DNA from: Elusimicrobia bacterium GWA2_56_46
Lineage (GTDB): Bacteria; Elusimicrobiota; Elusimicrobia; Elusimicrobiales; UBA9959
Assembly (NCBI GenBank): GCA_001799575.1
Contig: MGTT01000011.1
Span: forward strand, 1-64,000
Direction: 5' to 3'
DNA: 64,000 bases
Within the stretch, counting starts at the first letter, position 1; every line of letters begins with the position of its first letter. The position numbers were made by a program, and so were the translations under genes. This document shows positions 13,157 through 20,435 of the stretch, in pieces. Below the pieces are notes generated by a model. That model ran no database searches, was not told the DNA's origin, and saw nothing but the letters and a program-made list of their open reading frames with translations.

Positions 13157-15804
13157 GTTCTGATTATCTCTACTATTCTGCGCTTGAATTCCGCCGGATC
13201 TCCCGGGGCCTGGCCGCCGCCCTGGGCGAAATCTTTTCTGCCGCCGCCGTTGCCCCCAACGTAAGCGGCGATGGCCTTCGCGATACCGGAAGCGTTGAAA
13301 CCGGCGTTCTTAAGATCCGCCGTGCTTGTCAGCACAAAGGAAAGTTTGCCGTCTTTAGCGGCGTGAACAAAAATGACCGAATTGGCCCAGGCGGGCTTCA
13401 ACTGATCGGACATATGCCGCAGCGTGGACGGTTCCGCGTCTTCCGCGTTAAAAAGAACCACATTGAACGTGTCTTGCCTGTCAACCTCGGTTTTGTCGGC
13501 CTGGCTTCCGGAGATCCTGCCCTTTTTTAAATTCTCCACCTCGGTACGCAGCTTGCGCTCATTTTCCAGAAGGTGCTCCACGCGCTTGTCTATCTCACCG
13601 GGAGCGGCCGAAAGCCGGGAGGCGGCCCGCTCCGCCGCCGCGACGATATTGTTGAGATATTCCAGGGCGGCGGGCCCCGCCACGCCCTCTATACGGCGCA
13701 CGCCGCGCGAGACGGCAGAATCCTTGAGGATCTTGATCACCATAAGCTGGGCAAGCTCGTCCACGTGGGTGCCGCCGCACAATTCCAGACTGTAGCGTTC
13801 CCTGGCGTCGTTCCAGCCGCCCTTGTTTATCAGGACAAAACGGGCCGGATCCCGGTATTTTTCCCCGAGCAGGGTAACCGCGCCGAACTTCTCGGCGTCG
13901 GCCAGTGGCCTTTCCATCTTGAAAACCTTATGCCCCGCGGCTATGGCGGTGTTGGAGATGTTTTCAACCCTCTCGATATCTTCCGCGGCCGGGGTTTTGG
14001 CTACGGTATAGTCAAAGCGGAATTTGACGGCATCCACGTCCGAACCGGCCTGACGGGTATTCTCCCCGAAAACCTGCCTTAACGCGGCGTTGACTATATG
14101 GGCGGCGGTATGATTGCAGGCCGTCCTGTACCGGAGTTCCGAAAACACGCGCGCTTTCACGCGCATGCCGGCCTCAAGCGGAACATTTGTGAAAGTTATA
14201 TCATGGAAATAAACTTTATCCAGAGGCTTTTGCGAGCCGGACACTTCTATCCTTTCGCCGTTTTCGGTGATCAGATCGCCGACATCGCCGATCTGCCCTC
14301 CGGAGCGGGCGTAAAAAGGCGTAATATCCAGTATAACGCGTCCGCTCTCCCCGGCGGGAAGACGTTCAATTATCTCCCCGTCACCGTTAATAAGGCCGAG
14401 AACCACGGACTCCGTCTCAAGGCTCTCATACCCTCTGAAAATGGTGGCCGGGAATTTCTCCTCCGCTTTCTGAAAAACAAAACTATTCTTCTCGCCGGAA
14501 TCCTTCCAGCCGGCCTTGGCCGTGGCCTGCGCGTTCTTTCTGGCGGCCTCAAAGCCTTTTTCATCCAGCGTAACGCCTTTTTTAAGCGCTATCTCGCGGG
14601 TAAGTTCCACGGGGAAGCCGTAAGTCTCGTAAAGCCTGAAAGCGACATCGCCGGGGATCTCTTTTGGATGTTTATCCAGGATATCCGCCAGGAACCTCTC
14701 ACCGGTCTCCAGCGTTTCGAGGAAGCCTTCCTCCTCAAATTTAAGCGCTTCCACAATGTGGCGTTCCGCGGTAACGATCCCGGGATAGACGTCCCTGAAG
14801 ATCTCCAGCGCCGAAGGAACCAGCCTGTAAAGGAACGGCTCTCCGGCGCCCAGCATACGGCCGAAACGCTCCGCCCTGCGGATAAGGCGCCGCAGGACAT
14901 AGCCGCGGCCTTCGTTGGAGGGAATAATGCCTTCGGAGATAAGAAAAACGGAAGCCCTGAGATGGTCGCTGATGATCCTGAAATTCGCGGCCTTGTCGCC
15001 GGACGCGTCGTACTTCGCCTTGAGAAGCCCGGAAGCCGCCGTTATGATCGGGCGGAAAAGAGTGGTATCAAAAGGCGACTCTTTACCCTCTACGATAAAG
15101 GCCAGGCGCTCAAGGCCCATGCCGGTATCTATGTTCTTTTTGGGCAGCGGGGCGTAAACGCCGCCGGGCCGCTTATCGAACTGGGTGAAAACATGGTTCC
15201 AGACCTCTATGTACCGGTCGCAGGAGCAGCCGGCGCCCGCGCAGCCGGGGTGGGCGTATTTTTCGCCGCGGTCCCAGTAGATCTCCGAGCAGGGGCCGGA
15301 GGGCCCGGTGTCGCCCATGGCCCAGAAATTATCGCTGTCGCCCAGCTCCACTATGTGCGAACGGAGATTGGCTGGCAGAACGCTTTCCCAGATCCCGCGC
15401 GCTTCTTCGTCCCGCGGGGCCACGCCGCCCCTGTAGATCGACGGATAAAATCTCTCCGCGGGCAGGCCCATTTCACGGGTGAGGAAGTCCCAGCCCCATT
15501 TGATGGATTCGGCCTTGAAATAATCCCCGAAAGAGAAATTCCCCAGCATTTCAAAAAAGGTCAGGTGGCGGATGGTTCTGCCGACATTGTCTATGTCGGT
15601 GGTTCTGAAAGATTTCTGGCAGGAGGCGGCCCGCTTCATATCGGTCTTAAGGCCGAGATAATAGGGCTTGAACTGCACCATGCCGGCGGAGGTGAAGAGA
15701 AGCGTGGGGTCGCCTTCGGGGATAAGCGGGCTGGATTTAACCACGGGGTGGCCATGCCCCGCGAAAAATTCCAGAAAACCTTTTCTTATCTCGTGACTGT
15801 TCAT
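13132..15804 (-). CDS. alaS: Alanyl-tRNA synthetase
   Basis: At 890 residues it is full length for AlaS. The aminoacylation domain starts at once (MNSHEIRKGFLEFFAGHGH, FTSAGMVQFKPYYLG), with the class II motif 2 region RTTDIDNVGRTIRHLTFFEM. The editing domain has HTAAH 565-569 and C676GGTH680. The DHHA1/C-Ala part ends GGNGGGRKDFAQGGG. A Cys-rich stretch (CAGAGCSCDRYIE, ~188-200) is present, as in some lineages. The final residues RCFLSS come from a dispersed repeat and are unlikely to matter functionally. A TATAAT box 10 nt before the ATG and no Shine-Dalgarno site suggest a very short or absent leader. Divergent from tilS. Confidence 0.98.
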   Translation of the reverse strand: MNSHEIRKGFLEFFAGHGHPVVKSSPLIPEGDPTLLFTSAGMVQFKPYYLGLKTDMKRAASCQKSFRTTDIDNVGRTIRHLTFFEMLGNFSFGDYFKAESIKWGWDFLTREMGLPAERFYPSIYRGGVAPRDEEARGIWESVLPANLRSHIVELGDSDNFWAMGDTGPSGPCSEIYWDRGEKYAHPGCAGAGCSCDRYIEVWNHVFTQFDKRPGGVYAPLPKKNIDTGMGLERLAFIVEGKESPFDTTLFRPIITAASGLLKAKYDASGDKAANFRIISDHLRASVFLISEGIIPSNEGRGYVLRRLIRRAERFGRMLGAGEPFLYRLVPSALEIFRDVYPGIVTAERHIVEALKFEEEGFLETLETGERFLADILDKHPKEIPGDVAFRLYETYGFPVELTREIALKKGVTLDEKGFEAARKNAQATAKAGWKDSGEKNSFVFQKAEEKFPATIFRGYESLETESVVLGLINGDGEIIERLPAGESGRVILDITPFYARSGGQIGDVGDLITENGERIEVSGSQKPLDKVYFHDITFTNVPLEAGMRVKARVFSELRYRTACNHTAAHIVNAALRQVFGENTRQAGSDVDAVKFRFDYTVAKTPAAEDIERVENISNTAIAAGHKVFKMERPLADAEKFGAVTLLGEKYRDPARFVLINKGGWNDARERYSLELCGGTHVDELAQLMVIKILKDSAVSRGVRRIEGVAGPAALEYLNNIVAAAERAASRLSAAPGEIDKRVEHLLENERKLRTEVENLKKGRISGSQADKTEVDRQDTFNVVLFNAEDAEPSTLRHMSDQLKPAWANSVIFVHAAKDGKLSFVLTSTADLKNAGFNASGIAKAIAAYVGGNGGGRKDFAQGGGQAPGDPAEFKRRIVEIIRTGRCFLSS

Positions 15805-15914
15805 GACTTTTCTAATTATACTAAAAATCGGCCGCCGTCTTTTTGGCCGGACAGCGGCCGGACAGCGCGCGCAAGGGGCGTGAAGTTTTTTCGCCGTTTG
15901 CTATAATTACCGGT
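15805..15914. promoter_or_regulatory. Divergent alaS / tilS promoters, near-leaderless
   Basis: alaS: TATAAT on the minus strand at 15815-15820, 10 nt before its ATG. tilS: extended -10 TGCTATAAT with TATAAT at 15902-15907, 7 nt before ATG 15915. Neither gene has a Shine-Dalgarno site. About 80 bp of GC-rich DNA lies between the two boxes. Confidence 0.65.
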
Positions 15915-16679
15915 ATGATCTCAAGAAAGCCCTGCACCCTCCGTCTTTGGGATAAGATAAATTCCGGGGCAAGAAAAAACGGACTTTTCAGGGACAAAGA
16001 TTCGGTGGTTCTGGCCGTTTCCGGCGGGCCGGATTCGGTAACAATGCTGGATTTTTTCGCCAAACAGGCCAGGCGGCGGCGCCTGAACCTCGTCATCGCC
16101 CACCTGAACCATAAAATACGCGGAAAAGAGGCCGACAGGGACGAAGCTTTCGTCAAAAAACTCGGCCAAACCTACGGTCTCGAAACCGTTACGGCAAGAA
16201 CGGACGTACCGGCCCTGGCAAAGAAACTCAAAACCAGCGTCGAACACGCCGCGCGCCTGGCCCGCTACCGGTTCCTGACAAAGCTCGCTCTTAAAAAAAG
16301 ATTCCATCTCGTCGCCACCGCCCACCACGCGGACGACCACGCCGAGACTTTTCTGCTCAACCTGCTAAGGGGCACCGAGCCCAAAGGTTTGCTGGGGATC
16401 CCGGTCAAACGTACGCTCCACGGCAAAGGCGCCGCAAAAGTGTCGGTCATCAGGCCGCTGCTCCCGGTAACCCGGGCCGAAATAATGGAATATGTGAAAG
16501 CCAACCGGCTCCCCCACCGGAAAGACAAATCCAACGAAGATGAAAAGTACCGCCGGAACTGGCTCAGAAAAACCCTGCTCCCCCTGATAGAAAAGAAACA
16601 GCCCCGCTTCAAAGCCCACCTGGCCGAATTATCCGCCAAGCTCGGGCGAGGAGACGTAGCTTCCTATCTTCCTGACTAA
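15915..16679 (+). CDS. tilS: tRNA(Ile)-lysidine synthase
   Basis: The PP-loop SGGPDS (36-41) and following NLVIAHLNHKIRGKEADRDE, then TAHHADDHAETFLLNLLRGT, are diagnostic of TilS, which makes lysidine at C34 of the CAU-anticodon tRNA-Ile. 254 residues: the N-terminal catalytic domain and helical linker are present, but no C-terminal TilS substrate-binding domain, i.e. the short form. Start set at ATG 15915 by homology and the adjacent -10 box; frames reaching further upstream look non-coding. The C-terminal GDVASYLPD and stop are read from a palindromic repeat (16650-16704), so the original C-terminus may have been slightly longer or different. Confidence 0.95.
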   Translation: MISRKPCTLRLWDKINSGARKNGLFRDKDSVVLAVSGGPDSVTMLDFFAKQARRRRLNLVIAHLNHKIRGKEADRDEAFVKKLGQTYGLETVTARTDVPALAKKLKTSVEHAARLARYRFLTKLALKKRFHLVATAHHADDHAETFLLNLLRGTEPKGLLGIPVKRTLHGKGAAKVSVIRPLLPVTRAEIMEYVKANRLPHRKDKSNEDEKYRRNWLRKTLLPLIEKKQPRFKAHLAELSAKLGRGDVASYLPD

Positions 16680-16704
16680 TTAGGAAGTTTGGAAGCTACG
16701 TCCC
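16650..16704. repeat. 3'-end palindromic repeat, copy D (complete)
   Basis: Left arm GACGTAGCTTCCTATCTTCC (from 16652) and right arm AGGAAGTTTGGAAGCTACG (from 16682) are near-perfect complements about 24 bp long, with a 6-8-nt loop. It sits between the convergent tilS and FGE-domain genes and contains the tilS stop, so it could also act as a bidirectional terminator. Confidence 0.75.
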
Positions 16705-16708
16705 CACA

Positions 16709-17662
16709 TCACCTCGCAAGGCGGAACCCGACGGCGCCGACGCGGAGGCTGGAAATAAGGCTGAAGCGGATGCCGGTCTGCAGATCCCCGGGGGCAGAGC
16801 TGGCGAAAGCGCCGCCGCGCAGCACCCGAACCGAACCCCAACCTTCAAACGCGCTGCCATCGACAGGCGCATCTTTATAGGATTTACGGTGCATATCCTG
16901 CACCCACTGCCAATGGACGTTCCCCGCCATGTCACACAACCCCTGCAAGGTGTTGCCGGCCGGCTTTCCGCACACGGGCATGGTGCCCTCGTTCCCGCAA
17001 CGCCACAACACAACCTTGTCGCAGGTCGGTTCCTCATTGCCCCAAGGGTACTTGTGATCCCTCCCGGCGCTCCTCGCCGCGTATTCCCATTCGGATTCGC
17101 TGGGCAGTCTCGCGCCCTCAAACCCAGGCTGCTTAGCCATAAACTTGGCGTACTTGTCCGCTTGTTTCCAACTTACACAGTTAACCGGATGATGTTGTTT
17201 GTCCTGTTTTCCCCAGTTACAATGATTGCCGGAACCCGGCTCCGTGCACCGGCCTTTGTGAACGCATTCCGCGTATTGCTCCACCGTCACCAAGGTTCTG
17301 GCCATATCAAAGTTCTTGATCATAACCTCATGCGCCGGTTTGGCATCCTCAAAACCCGGGGCTTCGCTGTCGGTTCCCATCGTGAATTTTCCGCCGGGAA
17401 TGGAAACCCACTCTACCGGTTTGGAAGGCGTCCATTCAGAAGGGCCTCCCTCTGCGGCATAGCCTTTGGAAACCGGCGCAGCCGGGGTCGCAGCATCTCC
17501 GATGACGCCAGCCGGATTTATGTCCTTAAGCGTATCTATCGCGGGTTCAGCGGGCGCGTCCCGAAAATCGGACAGGACGCTCCTGTGAGGCGCCGTGAGA
17601 TAAACAAACCCCGCCACCGTCGCTATTACCGCGGCAAGCGCGTATCTTTTCCGGTTATTCAT
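16709..17662 (-). CDS. FGE/SUMF1-domain protein, membrane-anchored or secreted
   Basis: The 317-residue protein starts MNNRKRYALAAVIATVAGFV, a signal anchor, then a ~50-residue linker and an FGE-sulfatase domain from ~75: VEWVSIPGGKFTMGTDSEAP, VTVEQYAECV, HPVNCVSWKQADKYAKF, RLPSESEWEYAARSAG, YPWGN, LCDMAGNVHWQWVQD, VLRGGAF and GFRLAR at the very end. True formylglycine generation requires specific cysteines that I cannot confirm here. Many such bacterial proteins are only fold relatives, so an enzyme role is not assumed. Start chosen at 17662 for the signal sequence and its AGGGG site; an upstream in-frame start adds 10 unlikely residues. Converges on tilS. Confidence 0.88.
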   Translation of the reverse strand: MNNRKRYALAAVIATVAGFVYLTAPHRSVLSDFRDAPAEPAIDTLKDINPAGVIGDAATPAAPVSKGYAAEGGPSEWTPSKPVEWVSIPGGKFTMGTDSEAPGFEDAKPAHEVMIKNFDMARTLVTVEQYAECVHKGRCTEPGSGNHCNWGKQDKQHHPVNCVSWKQADKYAKFMAKQPGFEGARLPSESEWEYAARSAGRDHKYPWGNEEPTCDKVVLWRCGNEGTMPVCGKPAGNTLQGLCDMAGNVHWQWVQDMHRKSYKDAPVDGSAFEGWGSVRVLRGGAFASSAPGDLQTGIRFSLISSLRVGAVGFRLAR

Positions 17663-17755
17663 ATATTCCCCTGTTCCTCGTCCCCGCACCATATTTAATG
17701 CCTACAATATAAGTATACCCTCTCCCAGCGTTTTGTCAACAGATATTTTACGAAG

Positions 17756-17789
17756 CCGACAGGACGCTGTCGGGGTGGCCTGCTATACT
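17756..17789 (+). promoter_or_regulatory. Palindrome/-10 promoter element, copy 4 (gene at 17849)
   Basis: CCGACAGGACGCTGTCGG (17756-17773), then TATACT (17784-17789) preceded by CCTGC. The gap from TGTCG to the -10 is 11 bp, as in the other copies. This is the only plus-strand copy, and it points at the plus-strand gene 60 bp on. The palindrome is perfect (7-bp arms, GACG loop). Confidence 0.65.
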
Positions 17790-17848
17790 ATTCCCGGCAA
17801 CTTAGGGAGCGCTATCAATAGGGGAAGGTTATCGGGGGAGGTGCTCTT

Positions 17849-18151
17849 ATGATCTGGCAGATAAAGGAATGGATATGCGGCGGCTTCAGGGCCGTCCGCC
17901 CGGACGGGGAAAAAGTGTTCGTCTATCACCGGCTGGCCTGGGAACCGGCCAACTGCGATGAAAACTCGTCCTTTTACGAGTTCCGCTGGCACGGCCTGGC
18001 CGCCGGCCGGCTGACGACCGAAAACTCCTGGCGCAGGCGGCTAAAACTCCTCTTCACGCTTGATACGGCCGCGACAATAACGGAACAGGATCTCCTGGAT
18101 ATCTCCCTGCAGATCGCCGGCAGGATAAGAGCAGTGGCCAGTGGTCAGTGA
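17849..18151 (+). CDS. Unrecognised 100-residue protein
   Basis: The frame has a strong GGGGGAGG site 9 bp before the ATG and a palindrome-type promoter upstream, so it is very probably expressed. The product is Trp- and Arg-rich: an N-terminal part with FVYHRLAWEPANC and FYEFRWHGLAAGRL, and a helical C-terminus (TITEQDLLDISLQIAGRIR). No family recognised and no signal sequence. The last residues AVASGQ and the TGA are encoded by an AGTGGTCAGTG-type repeat, so the natural C-terminus may have been displaced. Confidence 0.7.
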   Translation: MIWQIKEWICGGFRAVRPDGEKVFVYHRLAWEPANCDENSSFYEFRWHGLAAGRLTTENSWRRRLKLLFTLDTAATITEQDLLDISLQIAGRIRAVASGQ

Positions 18152-18163
18152 TCAGTGGCCAGT
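18132..18163. repeat. AGTGGYCAGTG tandem repeat at a gene 3' end
   Basis: CAGTGGCCAGTGGTCAGTGA then TCAGTGGCCAGT: about four 7-8-bp units, containing the stop of the preceding gene. Relatives occur at 19517, 21562 and 25639. Confidence 0.65.
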
Positions 18164-18190
18164 ACGGATAAACCAGCGAACGAGCGGGCG

Positions 18191-18219
18191 TTGCCGGAGC
18201 AGGGGTTTTTTTGTATAGT
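18191..18219 (+). promoter_or_regulatory. mltA promoter, leaderless type
   Basis: TTGCCG (18191-18196), 17 bp, TATAGT (18214-18219), then 6 nt to ATG 18226. Confidence 0.6.
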
Positions 18220-18225
18220 CAGGTT

Positions 18226-19509
18226 ATGCGCCGCTCGCTCTTGCTTTTCTGCCTGCCCTTTTTCCTGGCCGCGCCGCGCGCCGTGGCGCAGGAAGCGCTG
18301 CGTGCCTGGAATACCGCGGCTTTTGAACTGGCCGCGCCCGCCCCCAGGACCGATTCGCTGGACGCCTGCCCGAAATTACAGGCTTTCAAGCAGGACGCCG
18401 CCTATCCGGATGACTCCTCGAACCTGAAAGAGGTTTCGGAAGTCCCATCCGGCGTCCTGCCCCCGCCGGCGGATGATCTTGACCGCTCCGGCCTGCTGGC
18501 GGCGCTTAAAAACAATTTGATTTACTGGCAGAACAAGCCAGATACTTTTAAGATCTCGCTGGGCGGGGATAGCTACACCGCGGCGCGAATGCGTTATACC
18601 ACGCAAACGCTTATAAATCTCCTTTCCACGGAGATGACGCAGGAAGAACTGCGCGAGGCCCTTGAAACCCGCTTCAAGGTCTACCGCTCGGAGGCGGACG
18701 ACAACTCCGGGAAAGTCGTCATCACCGGTTATTATGAAGCTGAGATCAAAGCGGCCAGAAAACCGGACGCCGTGAACAGGTTTCCGATTTATCTTAAACC
18801 GGCGGATCTGATAAAGACCGGGCCCGGCATGGGCGTGGATTTTGATTACGGGCGTACGGATGAGACCGGGAACCTGGTTCCGTATTACTCCCGTTCCGAG
18901 ATCTCCGGCGGCGTCCTGGCCGGCAAAAACCTTGAACTGGTATGGACGGCGCATCCGTCCCGGATCATGCTCCTGCAGATACAGGGATCCGGCATACTGC
19001 GCTTTCCCGGCGGGGACTCTATAAAAGCCGGTTTTGACGGCGCCAACGGCCGGCCGTTCAAAAGCGTGCAGAAGCTGCTGATGGACTGCGGCGAAGTCCC
19101 GGCCATGTCCTTTAAGGATTTCATCAACTATCTGTCGCTCCAGGGGGAACGCGAGTCCAGGCTGGTGGATCTCAACCCGCGCTATGTCTTCTTCAAACCG
19201 CGACCCAACGATACTCCGGCCTACGGCGCCATGGGAACCGGGTTGACACCGGGACGTTCCATAGCGGTGGATCCGGAGCCCATACCGCTGGGAGTGACGG
19301 CCCTGCTCAGTTCCAAAAGGCCCGTCGCGGAAGCGGACGGCGCGCTGTCGTTTAAGGAATTCACCCGTTTTGTCGCGGCGCAGGACACCGGCTCGGCCAT
19401 ACGCGGGCCGGGACGCATAGACCTTTTCTGGGGTTCCGGCGGAACGGCCGAAACCGAAGCCTCTTCCATGAAAGCCCCCGGCACACTGTATATCCTTATA
19501 GCCAGGTAG
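18226..19509 (+). CDS. mltA: Membrane-bound lytic murein transglycosylase A
   Basis: 427 residues. A signal peptide, MRRSLLLFCLPFFLAAPRAV, is followed by the MltA barrel (VVITGYYEAEIKAARKPDAV, FPIYLKPADL, LVPYYSRSEI, VWTAHPSRIMLLQIQGSGIL) and the 3D domain with VAAQDTGSAIRGPGRIDLFW, whose Asp is the catalytic residue in this family. Cleaves peptidoglycan to 1,6-anhydro-muropeptides in the periplasm. No lipobox Cys is evident, unlike E. coli MltA, so it may be soluble or anchored by an uncleaved signal. Start set at ATG 18226 because of the signal peptide and the -10 box 6 nt upstream. Length is slightly above the E. coli enzyme owing to a ~60-residue N-terminal linker. Confidence 0.93.
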   Translation: MRRSLLLFCLPFFLAAPRAVAQEALRAWNTAAFELAAPAPRTDSLDACPKLQAFKQDAAYPDDSSNLKEVSEVPSGVLPPPADDLDRSGLLAALKNNLIYWQNKPDTFKISLGGDSYTAARMRYTTQTLINLLSTEMTQEELREALETRFKVYRSEADDNSGKVVITGYYEAEIKAARKPDAVNRFPIYLKPADLIKTGPGMGVDFDYGRTDETGNLVPYYSRSEISGGVLAGKNLELVWTAHPSRIMLLQIQGSGILRFPGGDSIKAGFDGANGRPFKSVQKLLMDCGEVPAMSFKDFINYLSLQGERESRLVDLNPRYVFFKPRPNDTPAYGAMGTGLTPGRSIAVDPEPIPLGVTALLSSKRPVAEADGALSFKEFTRFVAAQDTGSAIRGPGRIDLFWGSGGTAETEASSMKAPGTLYILIAR

Positions 19510-19516
19510 CAACGAA

Positions 19517-19543
19517 AGTGGTTAGTGAATAGTGATTAGTGGG
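19517..19543. repeat. AGTGGTTAGTG tandem repeat after mltA
   Basis: AGTGGTTAGTGAATAGTGAT then TAGTGGG, starting 8 bp after the mltA stop. It belongs to the family at 18132, 21562 and 25639. Confidence 0.6.
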
Positions 19544-19557
19544 ATACAGGGGAAATG

Positions 19558-19603
19558 AAAAAGGAGCGAGATTAAACCTGTTTAATAGGTATCCCGCTCC
19601 TAT
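19558..19603 (-). ncRNA. Candidate ~46-nt small RNA (promoter, hairpin, T-run)
   Basis: On the minus strand a consensus promoter is followed at once by GGAGCGGGAT ... ATCTCGCTCC (10-bp stem with one G-U), an inner ACCT/AGGT stem, and TTTTT at 19558-19562. No ORF fits between. It could be a tiny independent transcript, or an attenuated leader whose downstream part is lost. It lies between mltA and rlmB and would be antisense to nothing but the repeat. Confidence 0.4.
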
Positions 19604-19609
19604 ACACAT

Positions 19610-19637
19610 AGTATAGCAGATTTTTTCCATTTGTCAA
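19610..19637 (-). promoter_or_regulatory. Consensus promoter for the candidate small RNA
   Basis: Minus strand TTGACA (19632-19637), 16 bp ending in CTGC, TATACT (19610-19615). Confidence 0.6.
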
Positions 19638-19697
19638 GGGGGGGGCAAAAAATTTCCAGAGCAATAAGACCCATAGGGCCCTAGGCATTTTGCCGGT

Positions 19698-20426
19698 TTA
19701 CAGCTTCTTCGAGATCTCGTAAAACAACACGCCGGCCGCCACCGAAGCGTTCAGACTTTCCACCCCGCCTTTCTGGGGGATGGAGACCAGTTCGTCGCAG
19801 TGTTCCATCGTTTTCTGGTGCAGCCCCTCCCCCTCCGAACCGATAAGCATGAACACCGGGAAAGCGAAATCCGTCTTATCCACGGGCTTTCCTTTCATGT
19901 CGGCCCCATAGACCCAGAAATTTTTTTTCTTCAGTTCAAGTATGGTCTGGTTGAGATTCCCCACCTCCACCATATCCACTTTCTCTATCGCGCCGGAGGC
20001 CGTTTTCTGAGCGGCGGGCGTAAGCCCCACCGTCCGGCGTTCCGGCAGAATAACGGCGGAAACCCCGAAGCAGGCCGCGCTGCGGATGATGGCGCCCAGG
20101 TTCATGGGATCGGTGATCCCGTCCACGCCCGCCCAGACAGTTTTCTTGGGGTCTTTTATCCGGGCCAGAGCTTCGGCAAGGGAAAGCGTCCGCACCGGCT
20201 CAACCTCCAGGATGACGCCCTGATGATTGCCGCCATTGGCGATGTGATCGAGACTGCGCGGATTCCTGAACTCGACGGGGCAGCCGGCTTTTCTGGCCAT
20301 GGACACTATCAGTTTGGCCTTCCCCTCCAGGGAACCGTCCGAGACGTAAAGCCGGAAGACCTTGCGCCGGCCGCTCTTCAGTATTTCCTCGGCGGTATTC
20401 GCCCCGTATAACATTTCAGGTTTCAT
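19698..20426 (-). CDS. rlmB: 23S rRNA 2'-O-ribose methyltransferase, SpoU/TrmH family (RlmB-like)
   Basis: 242 residues: an N-terminal SpoU_sub_bind domain (MLYGANTAEEILKSGRRKV, GGNHQGVILEVEP) and a C-terminal trefoil-knot SpoU domain with motif 1 DPMNLGAIIRSA, motif 2 MLIGSEGEGL and motif 3 SLNASVAAGVLFYE. This arrangement fits RlmB, which methylates G2251 of 23S rRNA, though TrmH paralogues for other sites cannot be excluded. It starts 9 bp after the pfkA stop, with AGGA before the ATG, so pfkA-rlmB are one operon. A candidate small RNA unit lies ~60 bp downstream. Confidence 0.9.
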   Translation of the reverse strand: MKPEMLYGANTAEEILKSGRRKVFRLYVSDGSLEGKAKLIVSMARKAGCPVEFRNPRSLDHIANGGNHQGVILEVEPVRTLSLAEALARIKDPKKTVWAGVDGITDPMNLGAIIRSAACFGVSAVILPERRTVGLTPAAQKTASGAIEKVDMVEVGNLNQTILELKKKNFWVYGADMKGKPVDKTDFAFPVFMLIGSEGEGLHQKTMEHCDELVSIPQKGGVESLNASVAAGVLFYEISKKL

Positions 20427-20435
20427 GATTTTTTC

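Noticed and set aside
14098-15906. Plus-strand 602-codon frame opposite alaS
   Set aside because: Shadow of alaS, whose motifs are complete; no domain in the translation.
18132-18163. CRISPR-like short repeats
   Set aside because: Units are 7-8 bp without spacers of constant length, and no cas genes are present. No CRISPR array is visible anywhere in the window.
18376-19512. Minus-strand 378-codon frame opposite mltA
   Set aside because: Shadow of mltA; no ribosome site, no recognisable protein.
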